Source: Anaeramoeba flamelloides
Lineage: Eukaryota; Metamonada; Anaeramoebidae
NCBI GenBank assembly: GCA_027625915.1
Contig: JANTQA010000051.1
Coordinates: 4,588,501 to 4,652,500, forward strand
DNA: 64,000 nucleotides
Direction of reading: 5' to 3'
Shown: one piece after another, positions 24,481 to 35,963 of the stretch
Layout: each line of letters opens with the position of its first letter
Position numbering within the stretch: the stretch's first letter is position 1
Notes under the pieces: generated by a model
Told to the model about the DNA's origin: nothing
What the model saw: the letters and a program-made list of their open reading frames with translations, nothing else
The model's database searches: none
Translations under genes and position numbers: made by a program

Positions 24481-24942
24481 CCTGACCTGAAAAAAATCCC
24501 AGACAAGATTTTTTAATTGTGAATATTAGGAAAATTGATTGTAATTTCTCTATTTAGATCAAATCATTTAATAAATAATCAAACTTTTTATGTGCCGAGT
24601 AATAAACCTACCTTAAGTTCATTAAAGTAAAGTGTCTCTAGAATACTCAAGTAATTGCTTTATAGCCTAAGTTGATCAACTTTTTTTGAAAAACAATCGA
24701 GTTTTATTGAGGTTTGCTATGGTTTTGGAAAATGATAATTTTTATTCTTGTTTTTTGATTGATTGAATGGTGTTTTGAACAAGTATAATTTCGTTGATCA
24801 TTATTCTAATAACTGGGTGAGTTATAATTTTAAAAGTTTTATTCTTAAAAAAAGGATTTGATTTTTATATAAATGAAATTACAGAATAATTTTACTAATA
24901 TTGATAATTAAAAATCTTGTCTGGGATTTTTTTCAGGTCAGG
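24481..24942. mobile_element. Foldback element, CCTGACCTGAAAA termini (copy A)
   Basis: Left CCTGACCTGAAAAAAATCCC continues through AGACAAGATTTTTTAATTGT. The right end is the exact inverse, closing GGGATTTTTTTCAGGTCAGG. The arms stay complementary for most of 462 bp, including TGATTGATTGAATGGTGTTT-side sequences. A related copy lies at 63457-63947. Target duplication is not resolvable because of flanking A/T runs. Non-coding. Confidence 0.75.
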
Positions 24943-25193
24943 TATTTTTTTCACTACTTTAAATTCAATCCATTTAGAAACATATACTTGTAAAACTTTC
25001 TATTTTTCAGTTTTCATAAAAAAGACTTTTGGGTTTTTGAAAGATAACAAATATTTTTCTTTTCAATAACTTTTAAAAATTTCAATTAAATTCAAAATGT
25101 TATCTTTTATTAATTATATTTTTTTTTACCCTTTTTTTGGCTTTATAAAAGTTTGTATCAAGTATTTGAAATTTGAAAAACTACGAAAAAATA

Positions 25194-25386
25194 GAGTGGG
25201 TTCCACTTTTAATACACAAACTTTCATGGAAATTTAAGGTAGAAACAATTTTCAAATTATGGAATATTTTTTGAATTTTTTTTCTCCACAAATTTTTTTA
25301 CAAGAATTTTAAATGTGTACCTTCATTTGAGAATTTATTTGTGAATTAATTTTTGTTATAAGTTTGTGTGCATATTTAACTCACTG
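25194..25386. mobile_element. Tc1/mariner-like palindromic MITE (copy B, 193 bp, diverged)
   Basis: Same family and length as 4777-4971. The left end GAGTGGGTTCCACTTTTAAT and the right end closing AACTCACTG are flanked by TA on both sides (25192-25193 and 25387-25388). It has many more substitutions between its arms than copy A, so it is an older insertion. Confidence 0.75.
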
Positions 25387-25714
25387 TATCAAAAACGGAA
25401 ATCTTGTAGACTACCAGTCTGAAAGTTCCAAAAAGTCTTGAAAGTATTTGTAGTGATTGTGCTATCCTTGTCTTCTATTTTCCACTGTTATTAAAGAACA
25501 AAAATAATTGTTTTAAATTATTTCTAATTCAGCTTTTTTTTTGAAAATTTTCTCAATACACATTCATAACTTGGTTAGAATACCTGTAAAAAAAAAATAA
25601 TCATAATTATAAAATTTCACTACTCACCAAATATCTAATTTATAATAAATGCTGAGATGAAACTAAAAAAAGAATACCTCTGAAAAAAAATACTGGAAAC
25701 GATTTTTAATTGTT

Positions 25715-25805
25715 AAGGACTACCTTCCAACCCCTAGGGTGTTTAGTTATTATGCTATTTTACATTCGCTTCTCAAAAAGAATTTTCATTCTGAAGAAAT
25801 TGGAT
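25715..25805. repeat. Dispersed repeat, inverse copy of 10505-10605
   Basis: The reverse complement contains GTAAAATAGCATAATAACTA and GGAAGGTAGTCCTTAA, aligned to the 10.5-kb copy. Non-coding. Confidence 0.5.
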
Positions 25806-25959
25806 AAAAAAATAACTAGTTTCTAAACGAAAAAAAAAAAATACAAAACAAAAAAAAAATTTAAAATAAGATTTATTCTGTGAATTTTAACAAAAATTAC
25901 TTTAAGGGGGCATTATTTTATAAAAATAAAATTAAATCTTGCAAAGACCCTGGGAAATT

Positions 25960-27010
25960 TTTTTTTTTGTTATTTGTGTTTTGATCCAAAGAATGGATGA
26001 GTTAACTTCTTATATACAATTTATTAATATGAGTCCTCTCTTTTGAAATCCAAAATTTACATGTTTTCAATATGATTTCGAAAAAAAATAGTCGATTATT
26101 TTTATTAACAATAAAGTTAATTCTTGAAAATCGGAAAACACTATTTTTATGTTATATGTCGGAAAGTATTGATTTCGAAAGAAAATTTATTAAATTGTTA
26201 TTATTTTTAATACTTAATATTTCAATACAAATCTCAGCCAATAAAATTAATTAGAGTGAAGGTGATTTAATAAATGAATATTTGATTTAAGGTTTACAAA
26301 AGTTTATAAATTAAATTGAGATCTATTTATCAATTTTTTTATCCATTAAAAAAAGTTTTTTTCTAGTTTTTAAAAAATAAAAAAAAATTACAAAAAGATT
26401 TTTCAAAATAAATTATTTGGTCTTATCCACAAGAAACCTTAAAACAATTTAAATCATTTCTGCCAGGTAAAAATTTATTTTGAATTTTGGAGCTAAAATT
26501 AACCAATTCCCAAATATCTCTATGAATATTTTATTTTGAAAATTTGAATTTTGTCTTAGTACAAAAACAGAATTTCTTGGGAAAATTTTTAATTACTTTT
26601 AAAATTTAATTATTTTAACTATCCTTCTTAAATATAAAAATTAAAATTCAATTGGTTAAATTCCTCAGTTTATATTGATTATACAAGAAAATTATCTCAA
26701 AAAAATCTATATTTTAATAATCCCGAATACAAAGAATTTTGTTATATAAAAATGATTGAAATGGAAATAAACAGGGTAAAACCTTGTTATAACTTGTGAG
26801 AAATAAAATGAATTTAATAGTTTTCTTTTTCGGAAAAAATGGAAAAAAAAAATGTTCTCACAAAAGAAATATTCTTTTTTAGGTTTCCTATATGATCAGA
26901 ATTTTTTGACACTTTACATATATAAAATTTTTAAGGACCAGATATCCCCCATATTATATTTTTAAAATTTTGCCTTGTTGTTGTCAAGTGACTGATCATT
27001 TAAACTTTTT
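25960..27010. repeat. Large dispersed repeat (copy B) lacking the inserted element
   Basis: Collinear with 17305-18970 but without the 532-bp insertion. The 60-codon frame at 26072-26254 lies inside the repeat and is not conserved in the partner, so it is not called as a gene. Confidence 0.6.
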
Positions 27011-27019
27011 TTTTGTTAA

Positions 27020-28000
27020 TGAAGTAAGTACATTTTACCATTTTGAAAAATTTTTATTTTGTGTAAACCTTATTGGAAACATATTTTTTTGAGTTCCATC
27101 AGATATTGAAACTTTGAAACCAAAACATCATTCACAAATCTATTTTTGAAAAGAAAACGAACCCAAATAAATTCAGAGTTGAATCTTTATTTTTTTCAAT
27201 TTTTTTAATATTTTTTGATGAAATTTTTGGGCATTTTAAATTATTTTTTGGATCTAGAAATTGTACTGATTGTAATTATTGAAATTAATCAAGAGTAAAC
27301 CAAAAAATAGACCTGAGAAAGATTCCATTGTACACTAATATTTTGTTTTAAGAAGACCTAACAAGTAAGATCACATTTTCAGATAGTTTTTTTGAAATTT
27401 AGAATGAAAAGAAAAAAAATTTAACCCAGGTATATTTTCAAAGATTGTTTTTTCTGTTTTCTTAATTTGTATGAAATCAAAACAAGTTATTATCTTGAAA
27501 CTATCACTATTTTACTATTTATTCATATTTAACAAAACATTTTTTTACATATTTATTTATAAAATATATATTCAATATTTTTACTAAACACAGTTCAAAC
27601 TAAGAAAATTGTTTAAAAAATTCAAGTTAAAGAATTTAATTTCTCTGAATCAAAAAACATTTAAAAAAGATTCAACCCAAAATAAAAGAAAATTTTAGAA
27701 AATATTTCAATCAGATTCATAATTATTTTAAGTTTTCTCATTTTTATAAAAATAAATAATTATTAAATCAAACAAATTTATCAAATAGTCCGTTATTCAC
27801 TAAATAAGAAATTTAATAAATATCAGATTTTCTGAAACCAAACAAGAATTAGATAATTTAAATGAAAATACACGTTTACAGTTTATTTTGAAGATTATTT
27901 TGTAATAAGAAAGTAATTTTTTTATTCAAAATTTTTCCAAAAAAAAATATTTTTCCATTAAGAATTAATAAAAAAACTAAATAAAAAATACAGTAAGTAT
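27020..28000. repeat. Diverged dispersed repeat, partner at 36765-37800
   Basis: Shared landmarks in order: AGAGTTGAATCTTTA, TTTTAAATTATTTTTTG, AATCAAGAGTAAACCAA versus AATCAAAGGTAAACCAA, AAGATCACATT, TGAATCAAAAAACA and GAATTAGATAATTTAAATGA. It starts almost directly after the previous repeat, so the two may be parts of one old element. No long frame survives. Confidence 0.55.
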
Positions 28001-29092
28001 GTCAAATTTTAAAAAGATCAAGAAATAAATTATTTAAATTTATTTTTCATTATCAGTTTTTTCATTTTTTTGATTTCCATTTTAGAAATGGTTTATAAAT
28101 ATTATTATTCTAAGATAAATTCACCCCCAAAATTATATTTATAAAAATGTTAATGTATTTGATTAAAAGAAAAGATTTGAAAAATTCAATTTTGTATAGA
28201 CTATGGTACTCAAAATTTGTATAATGTACTTACTCCCTTAAATAATTCTCAAATTTTTTTTTTGAATTAAAGTTTAAGGACTTCCCAAATCACATACTAT
28301 GTGTTTCTTATTTTTAATGACTAACAGCATATATATTTACTTTAAATCTGGTTGGGTCCAGTTATCTTGTTTAAGTTTTAGTCATTTAGCATCAAAAAAG
28401 CTCCATGCTCAAGGTATGACTTGACACACTAGGATTGTGTGAAATTGCCCTTTTTTGATTGACAAAATTAAAATAATTAAAAAAACTGAGGATATTTAAC
28501 AAAAAATATAAATTAACAAAAAAAAAGTTTACAAGATTTCGATGTCAAAAAATCAAATTCAATAAACAAAAAAACCAGAAAGAGTTATCAATTTCAACAA
28601 ATCAAAAATTAGAAAAAAAAAATATTCTTCACTTTTTTTAAATTTCCAAATTGTTATATTTCTTCAATTTAAACAAATTGTTTTCTAAAAGTATACAACC
28701 AATTTAATATAATTTATGATTATATTGTAATCCTCTATATTTGACAATGTAAGTATTTTGTAACAGTCTTATGACAAAAATAACTCATTTTAGAATAGAG
28801 AAAAATGAAAAAAAAAATCCTTCGAGATCTCAAAAAGTGCAAAAGAGTGACACCCCGAAATTAAAATAGTTGTTTTCAAAATTATATATAATAACCATTC
28901 TAATTGGAAAGTACATCTTTCTCTTTGGCGCCTTTTTCTAAAAAGGTTTTTCTTTTTATTTGTTGTTTTTTTGAGATCAATTGTGCTTCACAGGTTTGGT
29001 TTGTTAAAATTGGTTTTAGGCACTCATAAAAATTTCAAAATTTTTTTTTAAACCATTTCAGAAAATTATTTTTAACAGTAAAATCTCGGACC
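28001..29092. other. Gene-free interval with one less AT-rich islet
   Basis: No protein gene is supported. About 28345-28455 is distinctly less AT-rich, contains CACACTAGGATTGTGTG (a short hairpin) and ends in a T run. It may be an unrecognised small RNA gene but matches no family I know. Confidence 0.4.
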
Positions 29093-29096
29093 TTAA

Positions 29097-29647
29097 GGTT
29101 TACAATCTCTGAAATTTGAAAAAAGGTTATCTTGTGTAGGGTGTAATCAATTGTTAATTAGGTTCTTAGCTGATCGATCTTGGATTTTGTAGGAGTTTTA
29201 AAAGTGGTTCAAAATGTCAATTTTTGACAATTTATTTTTTTTTTTTCCGAAATTCGAATTGAAGAGTGTAAGACTAATTTATGGGAAGATAAGCTATTAA
29301 AAAATGCGATTTGTGGATTTTTGATTGGAATTTTTAATTAGGTTTGGTTTTATTTGGAGCTTTTATAAAAACAATTTTTTTATTTTGTTAATTGCATATA
29401 AAGTAAACCAGACTTTTCTTCTACAATCCAAAAATCTACATTTATTCTTAAGTGTATAACAATCTATTATTCTTTCACTCTTCAATTCGAATTTCGGAAA
29501 AAAAAAAAATAAATTGTCAAAAATTGACATTTTGAACCACTTTTAAAACTCCTACAAAATCCAAGATCGATCAGCTAAGAACCTAATTAACAATTGATTA
29601 CACCCTACACAAGATAATCTTTTTTCAAATTTCAGGGGTTGTAAGCC
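29097..29647. mobile_element. TTAA-flanked foldback element (copy A, 551 bp)
   Basis: TTAA lies directly outside both ends (29093-29096 and 29648-29651). The left end GGTTTACAATCTCTGAAATT and the right end, closing TTCAGGGGTTGTAAGCC, are inverted partners. The arms are complementary for more than 180 bp each, for example CTTAGCTGATCGATCTTGGA against its complement near 29560. The spacer is about 170 bp. A TTAA target is characteristic of piggyBac-type elements (and some others). There is no coding frame. The second copy is at 56406-56959. Confidence 0.85.
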
Positions 29648-29651
29648 TTAA

Positions 29652-30205
29652 ATACAATATTCGTTTTTTTTCAAAATTTGAAATTTCCACAAAGTATTTT
29701 TAGCGATCCAAAATAACAACATTTTCCATAAATAGGTATGGGTAATCCCAAACTCTCAAGCAAAGATTAGATCACTTTCTTTTAAAAGTGTGCAAGAGTT
29801 TAAGGTGAGGAATAAATACATTTGAAAAGAAAGTGGAGAGTAAAGTAAGAGGTAAAAAAAATCGATTGTAGTTTTTCCTTGTTTTGTTTGATCAATCAAA
29901 GTTTTTTTTTTCAATTTGGAACAATTCAAAAAATTATAAAAAATTTGCAATTTATTAATTGGATTTTCTTTAATCAAACTTCTTTTCAAGAAAAATATTA
30001 TTTGTCGGTACCGTGTTCCAACCCCACATAACAAAATATTTGGATAAACCTTCATTAAATTTTGCAAAAACAAAAACAACACCCACAAAATGTCAAAAAA
30101 AAAAAAAAAAAAGAAAGATGTTGGATTTTTGTTTTTATTCTTATTCTTTTTCCTATTTGGAATTTGGTATCCTTACCATAAGAAGGTTGTCTTGAGTTTG
30201 TTCGT
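29652..30205. other. Interval between the foldback element and the membrane-protein gene
   Basis: The overlapping frames at 29756-30088 (-) and 30013-30195 (+) lack domains, and I do not call them. The region is likely the 3' flank of the minus-strand gene that follows. It contains an A tract at 30093-30111. Confidence 0.45.
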
Positions 30206-30805
30206 TTAATCACTTTTCTTAACTGCTTTTCTTGCTTTTATTGTTTGAACTACCCAACCAAACAAAAAAAAAAGTACTAACCCTGCCGAATACAAAGCAG
30301 GGATCCAAACCAATATGGTCCATTTCAAGTTATGCGAAGAATCCTCAAAAGTGACATAATCTGGATTCTTTTTATAAACAGAGCAATCATAAGTCTTTCC
30401 GATCGAAAATTTGGAATAAAAATCTTCAAGCTTTGGGTGGATATGCTTTCTGCACTCTTGGTTTGTTCTTTTTTTTGGGAAACATTCCTGCTTTTTGCAC
30501 TTCTCTCCTTTGGCTATTCTACACACACGACCAGTGTTGCAAATTGATTTATTCCGAAAGCGCTGATCATCATATTGGTAGTCAACACGAATGTCAGAGA
30601 CGTAATTTTTTGTTTCAGGACAATGCTTTGTCGAAAAGTTCTCGGTTGAATAAAACTGGTTTACTACTGTGCACTCACTCGCTTGAAATTGATTTTGGTA
30701 TGAATATTCAATATAAGTCCAAGTGGGCGCAGCTATTATAAAAGCAGCCATCATACAGAACATTGGGACAAGACAGCAAAAAAAGGATAGAACAGCGAAT
30801 GCCAT
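30206..30805 (-). CDS. Two-pass membrane protein with Cys-rich extracellular loop
   Basis: A single 199-residue frame from ATG at 30805. Residues 3-27 (FAVLSFFCCLVPMFCMMAAF) and about 162-187 (WTILVWIPALYSAGLVLFFL) are strong membrane segments. Between them is a loop of about 135 residues with eight or more cysteines, opening APTWTYIEYSY and ending FSIGKTYDCSVYKKNPDYVT. The C-terminus is basic (KARKAVKKSD), so it is probably cytosolic. A short N-terminus, two membrane passes and a Cys-rich loop with a GxxYxCxxxxxNPxxV motif recall DUF3592-like proteins and the layout of BK-channel beta subunits. I infer only a membrane accessory or surface role. No introns are needed. The start is supported by the hydrophobic segment beginning right after it. 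Confidence 0.8.
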   Translation of the reverse strand: MAFAVLSFFCCLVPMFCMMAAFIIAAPTWTYIEYSYQNQFQASECTVVNQFYSTENFSTKHCPETKNYVSDIRVDYQYDDQRFRNKSICNTGRVCRIAKGEKCKKQECFPKKRTNQECRKHIHPKLEDFYSKFSIGKTYDCSVYKKNPDYVTFEDSSHNLKWTILVWIPALYSAGLVLFFLFGWVVQTIKARKAVKKSD

Positions 30806-32209
30806 GGGTTAAGTAATTAAAACTTTGCTTTTCTTTTCGAACTGAAAAAGAAAAAAGCTTTGGAAAAAAAATTAAAAAATATTTAGATATTGAGATTTCA
30901 GTTGAATGTCAAAAAAAAATAGAAGATCTAAAGTACTCTAAGATTTACAACAGAAGTTGTGTTATTAATCTTAAATATTATATTGTTGAATTCCAAATGT
31001 CACAATTCTTACTCTTGATTTTACTGAATTCTCTTTTTCTTCAATTTTTCAAAATTTTTTAGCTTTAGAAAAACCCTTCGTATTTTAAAACTGAGTTAAT
31101 TTTAACAAACTAGACTTCATTTATTAGAGAAACTACCTTTAATTGTTCCGTTTTGATGAAAAGTTCACCCAAAATTAACTGTTTTTTTTATAATTTGAGA
31201 ATTCTCTATTAGAGCATTGTTACAAAGTTTGTAATATTGTTTTACAAATATTTTCAAAAGATGTTTTAGTTCTCATTAAAATGACCTTTAAGTCCAAAGT
31301 TCATCTTCGGGTTCAAAATTGAAGGAATATTTCCCTTCTCAAAACGAGAGAAAGTTATAAATCAAATATTCTCCTTAATACACGAAAATTTTTTAAACAC
31401 TCAAAAACACTTTTTGAACAACTTCTAAGAAACCCCAAATCCAAATGTACTGTGCTTAAAGGTAAATTTTGATTTTTATGGTAGAAAAAAATTTTTTTTC
31501 TGAAAATATAAACAATTCGATAATTGATTCCTCTGAGGAATATTATGACGTCTATTTTGCGTGAAAAGAATAGGTACCTTAGATGACTATAATATTTTTG
31601 ATGATTTCTAAAAAGAGATTAATAAGTGAGAGAAAATTTCTTTGAAATAGGTAGTTTCAAATTTAGTTAATTACTCATAATTTTGTAATCTTAAATGCAA
31701 TCCAAAAATAATCGAGTAATATCTAATCGTAAAATACACACCCTGCATTGCTGAAGGTTACAAAAGTAAAACCCGCCATCTCTTGCCATTCCAGAAGAGA
31801 AAATGGTTTAATCTAACACAACAAACACACACCATACCGAACCATCACAAACCCATACTAACCCCAAACAAACCCTGGAAATTACATATACTTCCCCTAA
31901 CAAATACTAATATATACACAAAGGATACTTCAATTTTCCAAACACTCTTCAGAAGGTTTTAAAATAAGAGAAACAATAAAAAAAAAAATTTGTCTTTTAG
32001 TAATATTGTTCTTTTACCCTAAGCATTTATCTCTGAACACTCTGTGAGGTTAAAAGTTCTTCAAAAGATGTTTTGTGATGCTTAATATAATATTGAGATC
32101 ATGAATTTTTAATAAGACCTGAATTATTCCCGTAACCCAAAAAAAAATTTCAAAATCACAGAATTTATTTTTATTGAATTTCTTTCTTTTTCTTCTAATT
32201 TTCTTTGAA
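30806..32209. other. Gene-free interval with a C-rich stretch
   Basis: No gene is supported. About 31735-31915 has a marked strand asymmetry: the plus strand is A/C-rich with almost no G (repeated ACAAACACAC, ACCATACC, CAAACCC motifs). It lies 300-470 bp upstream of a candidate small gene and may be regulatory or transcribed non-coding sequence. Confidence 0.4.
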
Positions 32210-32451
32210 ATGTCATCAACAGAACAATCACAAGCCGACCGCACACCAACCCTAAATATTAAGGATCTTAATGTAAAGCATTTACGTGATCGAGCAAAAA
32301 ATGCACTTTCTAGAATAAATGTAAAAGAAGTAAGTCCTAAATTTCTTTAATATTTTTCTTTTTTCAAAACAAAGCAATACAAACAATTTTTAAAAAAAAA
32401 AAGATCCGTGAAATAAAAAAAATACACTTAATTCTTGAAAAGATTTTGTGA
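32210..32451 (+). CDS. Possible two-exon 55-residue protein
   Basis: Exon 1 (32210-32329) encodes MSSTEQSQADRTPTLNIKDL and NVKHLRDRAKNALSRINVKE, and is followed directly by GTAAGT, a strong donor. A 74-bp intron (32330-32403) ends in AAAAG. Exon 2 (32404-32451) continues in phase as IREIKKIHLILEKIL and a TGA stop. The product would be a small, charged, largely helical protein with no membrane segment. I do not recognise it. The evidence is codon usage above background, a consensus donor, an in-phase join and an immediate stop. It could equally be the 5' part of a longer gene with a different second exon, or chance. Confidence 0.45.
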
Positions 32452-32666
32452 TTACTAATGGTCCATATCCTTAATTTTACCTTTTTTTAGTTACAAAATT
32501 TTCACAAAAAGAGAATTTTTCTCTCTAGTTGACGTGCTTCTCATAATTTTAAAAGTATTTGTAAGTAGTGTTAACTTTGATTTTTTTCCCCTTACTTAGC
32601 TAGAAAAGAGAAAGGGATCTTTATTCAAAAAATAAAAACTTTCTCGTTTTTTAATATTTTTTTACT

Positions 32667-32735
32667 TGAAAAGAAAAAGAATAAGAAAAAGAATAAGAAA
32701 AAGAAAAAGAAAATGAAAAAGAAAAAGAAAAAGTA
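32667..32735. repeat. (AAAAAG)n microsatellite
   Basis: About 70 bp of AAAAAG/AATAAG/AAAATG hexamers on the plus strand. It is the same unit that encodes Lys/Glu runs in the genes at 38.1 and 62 kb and that fills part of a protease intron. Here it lies outside any called gene. Confidence 0.85.
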
Positions 32736-32759
32736 TAGACACTAACGAAACTTGGGGTT

Positions 32760-34030
32760 GTTATTTCATTTGAAAAATTTTTAAGAACAAATATAATTTC
32801 ATAGAGCTTTGTTACAAGAAAAAAAAACACAAAAAAAGTACTTATTATTTGTTGAAAAATAATTAAAACAAAAATTTCTTCAACTTTCATAATAGATTTT
32901 TAAAAGATCAAAGCCACATTAAAATCATTTAATTCAGTAAAGAAGCAAAGGTTATTATTTCCCTTTGAGAATTGTAGACTTTGGTGTTTGAATTTAATTT
33001 TTGAGATGTGTGTTTTTTAGAAAGCTGAATGAAAATTTTGATCATTTTATTTTACAATTAACTGTAAAGGAAAATCACCTTTTTTGGATAATGTGCAACA
33101 AAGTGGAAATAATTACCAAAAAACTTGAAATTACAGTCTGTTCAAAAATTAAACAGATTTTTTTCCAACATACTGATAAATTCAAATAAATTTCATATAT
33201 TTTTCAGTTCATTTTTCTTTTTCTAAATCAATAAACTTAACTTTTAAAACAAGTGAAGAGAATTGATCTTTTGAAAGCTCAACTAATTTAATAAAGTTTC
33301 ATAATATTTAAACCAATAAAATACTTTATTCAAAGCTTGTGTAAAAAAATTTTTAAAATGGAAAATTCAACGAAAAAATTTACAGATATTTATTTGAATT
33401 TATCAGTAGTTGTAACTTTCTAGTTTAGACACCTTTTTTCATTAAACTTTTGATTTGCTTTTTGCTTTTTTTTCCTTTTTTGACTTGGAAAAGAAATTAA
33501 TAAAAAAAAAAAACAAATCTTTAATTAGTAAAACAAATACTGATTGGAAATTTAAAGTAAAATACTATTTGTTGCAAAATAAATGTAACAAAATTTTCAT
33601 TTAGCTTTCCAAAAAAAAGATTTATTTAATCAACTAACATTTCGAATTTCTATTAAAAAATCAGGTTAAATTATTAATTTCACCTTTTTAGAATTGTAAC
33701 TTTGTTTATTTATTTTAATTTTTGAGGGATGTGTTATTTGGAAAGCTGAATGAAAATTTTGATCTTTTTATTTTACAATTAACATAACAATTATTTTGTC
33801 TCCAAGAATGACAACTCTTATTTAAAGACCAGACAAATAAACCAAAAAGAATTTGCTAATTACTCCTTACTGATAAATGCATATAAATGTTTGAAAAATT
33901 TTACGTTCCTTTTGGATTTTGGAAAGTTTTTTAACATAGCTTTCAATAAATCCTTTTATTGGTTTAAATATTATGAAACTTTATAAAATTAGTTGATCTT
34001 CAAAAAATCTTTTTCAAGAACTGCCTTAAA
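32760..34030. repeat. Locally duplicated and inverted block
   Basis: 32800-33065 and 33530-33790 are diverged direct copies (shared GGAAAGCTGAATGAAAATTT or close variant, and TTTATTTTACAATTAAC). In addition, 33245-33345 is the inverse of 33945-34020 (shared TTTAAACCAATAAAA and its complement). The arrangement suggests an old inverted-repeat element that partly duplicated. Non-coding. Confidence 0.5.
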
Positions 34031-34940
34031 AGCAGAGTTAGAAGAAAGTCAAAAATTGAAATTGAATGAAAAATTTTTTTAAATTATATGAATTTATCAG
34101 TATTGATATTGCTTTTGAGTTTACTTTTTATTTGAAAGTATTCATTGGCCTCTAGAAATAACTATTTTGTTTTTTGGATTTTAATTTATCGTATTTAACT
34201 TTTATTAATTTGTAAGTTTTGAAAAGTTATTAAATTTAATTAAAAATCCACAAAAATCTTAATTGATGGTATTACAATGGGTAGCGTTTTATAAGCCTCC
34301 TTGGTAACTCTTTTTTGAAATGAAGTTGCATATTAAAAAATCCATTTCACTTTTTTTTCCACACCGTTTTTTATTATTTGATGTTCTGATTTACTTGTTG
34401 AATTTCGAAAAAATAAAAAAAGAATAAATCAAAATTTTGTTTCAAAGAATTAGTTATTAATGCTAAAAATATCAACCCCACTTCACTCAAAAATCCCCAG
34501 CCAAAAATGAAAAATTCATTTTTTTTTTGAAGAATCAACCAATATAAGATTGCTTAGAAATATGAAAAATCATAAAATTTAGGTTAGAGTGACTATTCAT
34601 AAAATAAATAAACTTTTTTTATATCAAACTATAAATTTTCCAAAAAATCAAAAAAATTAAAACTGTTTTTCATAAAAGGCCAAAGTCAATTCCAATAAAA
34701 AAAAGGATAATAGGAAAAGGATATAAATGATTTTTTAACAGGAAAATCCAATAATAAGGTTTTTCCTTCTAAACCTTTTTTTTGACAAAGGTTACGAATT
34801 TTTTTTCAAATATCATTTTTTTTTAGAATTAATCTTTGAATAACAATTAAGAAATAAGTAGAAAAATACTAATCAGAGAACAGTTGGTATATGTGGGGGC
34901 AAAACTAAAAAATCAATATATTTTCTCTAAAATTGAAAAA
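34031..34940. other. Gene-free AT-rich DNA
   Basis: No gene and no bounded repeat could be supported. Confidence 0.5.
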
Positions 34941-34949
34941 CTAAAATTC

Positions 34950-35300
34950 TTATTTTGTCCCTATTGAGAAAAAAAAACAAGGTTCATTTTGATCTTTTAA
35001 TGAAAGATCCAAATAAAATTCCATCAGAAATCAAGATGATTTTTTCTACAAACATCATCACTGTTTCAATAACATTGGAAGAACACGTTTTATTCAAGTG
35101 ATGATTGATCTTGCAATTTATAAAAAAAAAAATATGGCAAATGAATTAGTTATCAAAAAAAAAATATAAAAAAAAAGTAAAATGTGAAAAAATGTCAAAA
35201 AATTATATAATTTCCAAAAAAAAAATTTTTCTTCTAATAACCTTTCAACCCATTTAAACCCAGCAACTTTGACTGGAAAATAGTTTACAATGACAAACTA
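34950..35300. repeat. Repeat related to the tandem pair at 52290-53230
   Basis: Shares with both 52.3-53.2 kb units an AAAATGTGAAAAAATG segment followed by ATAATTTCCAAAA, then CTTTCAACCC/ATTCAACCCC, and a CTGTAACTGGAAAAT or CTTTGACTGGAAAAT terminus. Non-coding. Confidence 0.5.
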
Positions 35301-35963
35301 TAAATTTTCCAAAAAAATATAAAATATTCAAAAATTTTTGGGCTCCTATCAATGGAACGTCTCATGCAATTTTTCACAAGTTCTTTATGAAATTAAAATT
35401 GTTGAAAATACAATTTTTATATAGCAAATGTATTCATTTTAAAAGAAATTATATAAACTCAATTTTCTAAAAGTTAATTTGGAATTTTCAAACATTTTTT
35501 TTCTTATAATTTAACTTTCTAAAAAAAAATAAAAAAGAAACAAAATTGAAAAAAAAATAAACAAAAAACAATTTACGAGATTAAAAAAAAAATAACAAAT
35601 AATTTATTTCATTAAAAAACGAAAATATTGAAGAAGTAAAACTTTTTATATTTTACTTCTAATTTGTAATTTAACTCGCAAAACTATATAGAAAATAGTT
35701 AATCATCAATTAATTCTGTCGGAATATCATAACAATTATTTTCCGAATTAAAAAAATTAATAAATATCTTAATTTTTTACAAGATTTATATTATTATTAT
35801 TATTAATACAACAATTTAATTTCAATTTTTGATGTTATATATTTTTTGATATCGAAATAAATTCAAATTTTTCTTCTCTGTTTTTTTATTTTGATAAATT
35901 TTCTATAATTACACATTTCTCGCAATAAATTAATAAATAAATTCAAATTTTCTTTATAAAAAG

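Noticed and set aside
29756-30088. 110-codon minus-strand frame with hydrophobic start
   Set aside because: Low-complexity Phe/Leu/Lys composition, overlaps another frame on the opposite strand, no recognisable family.
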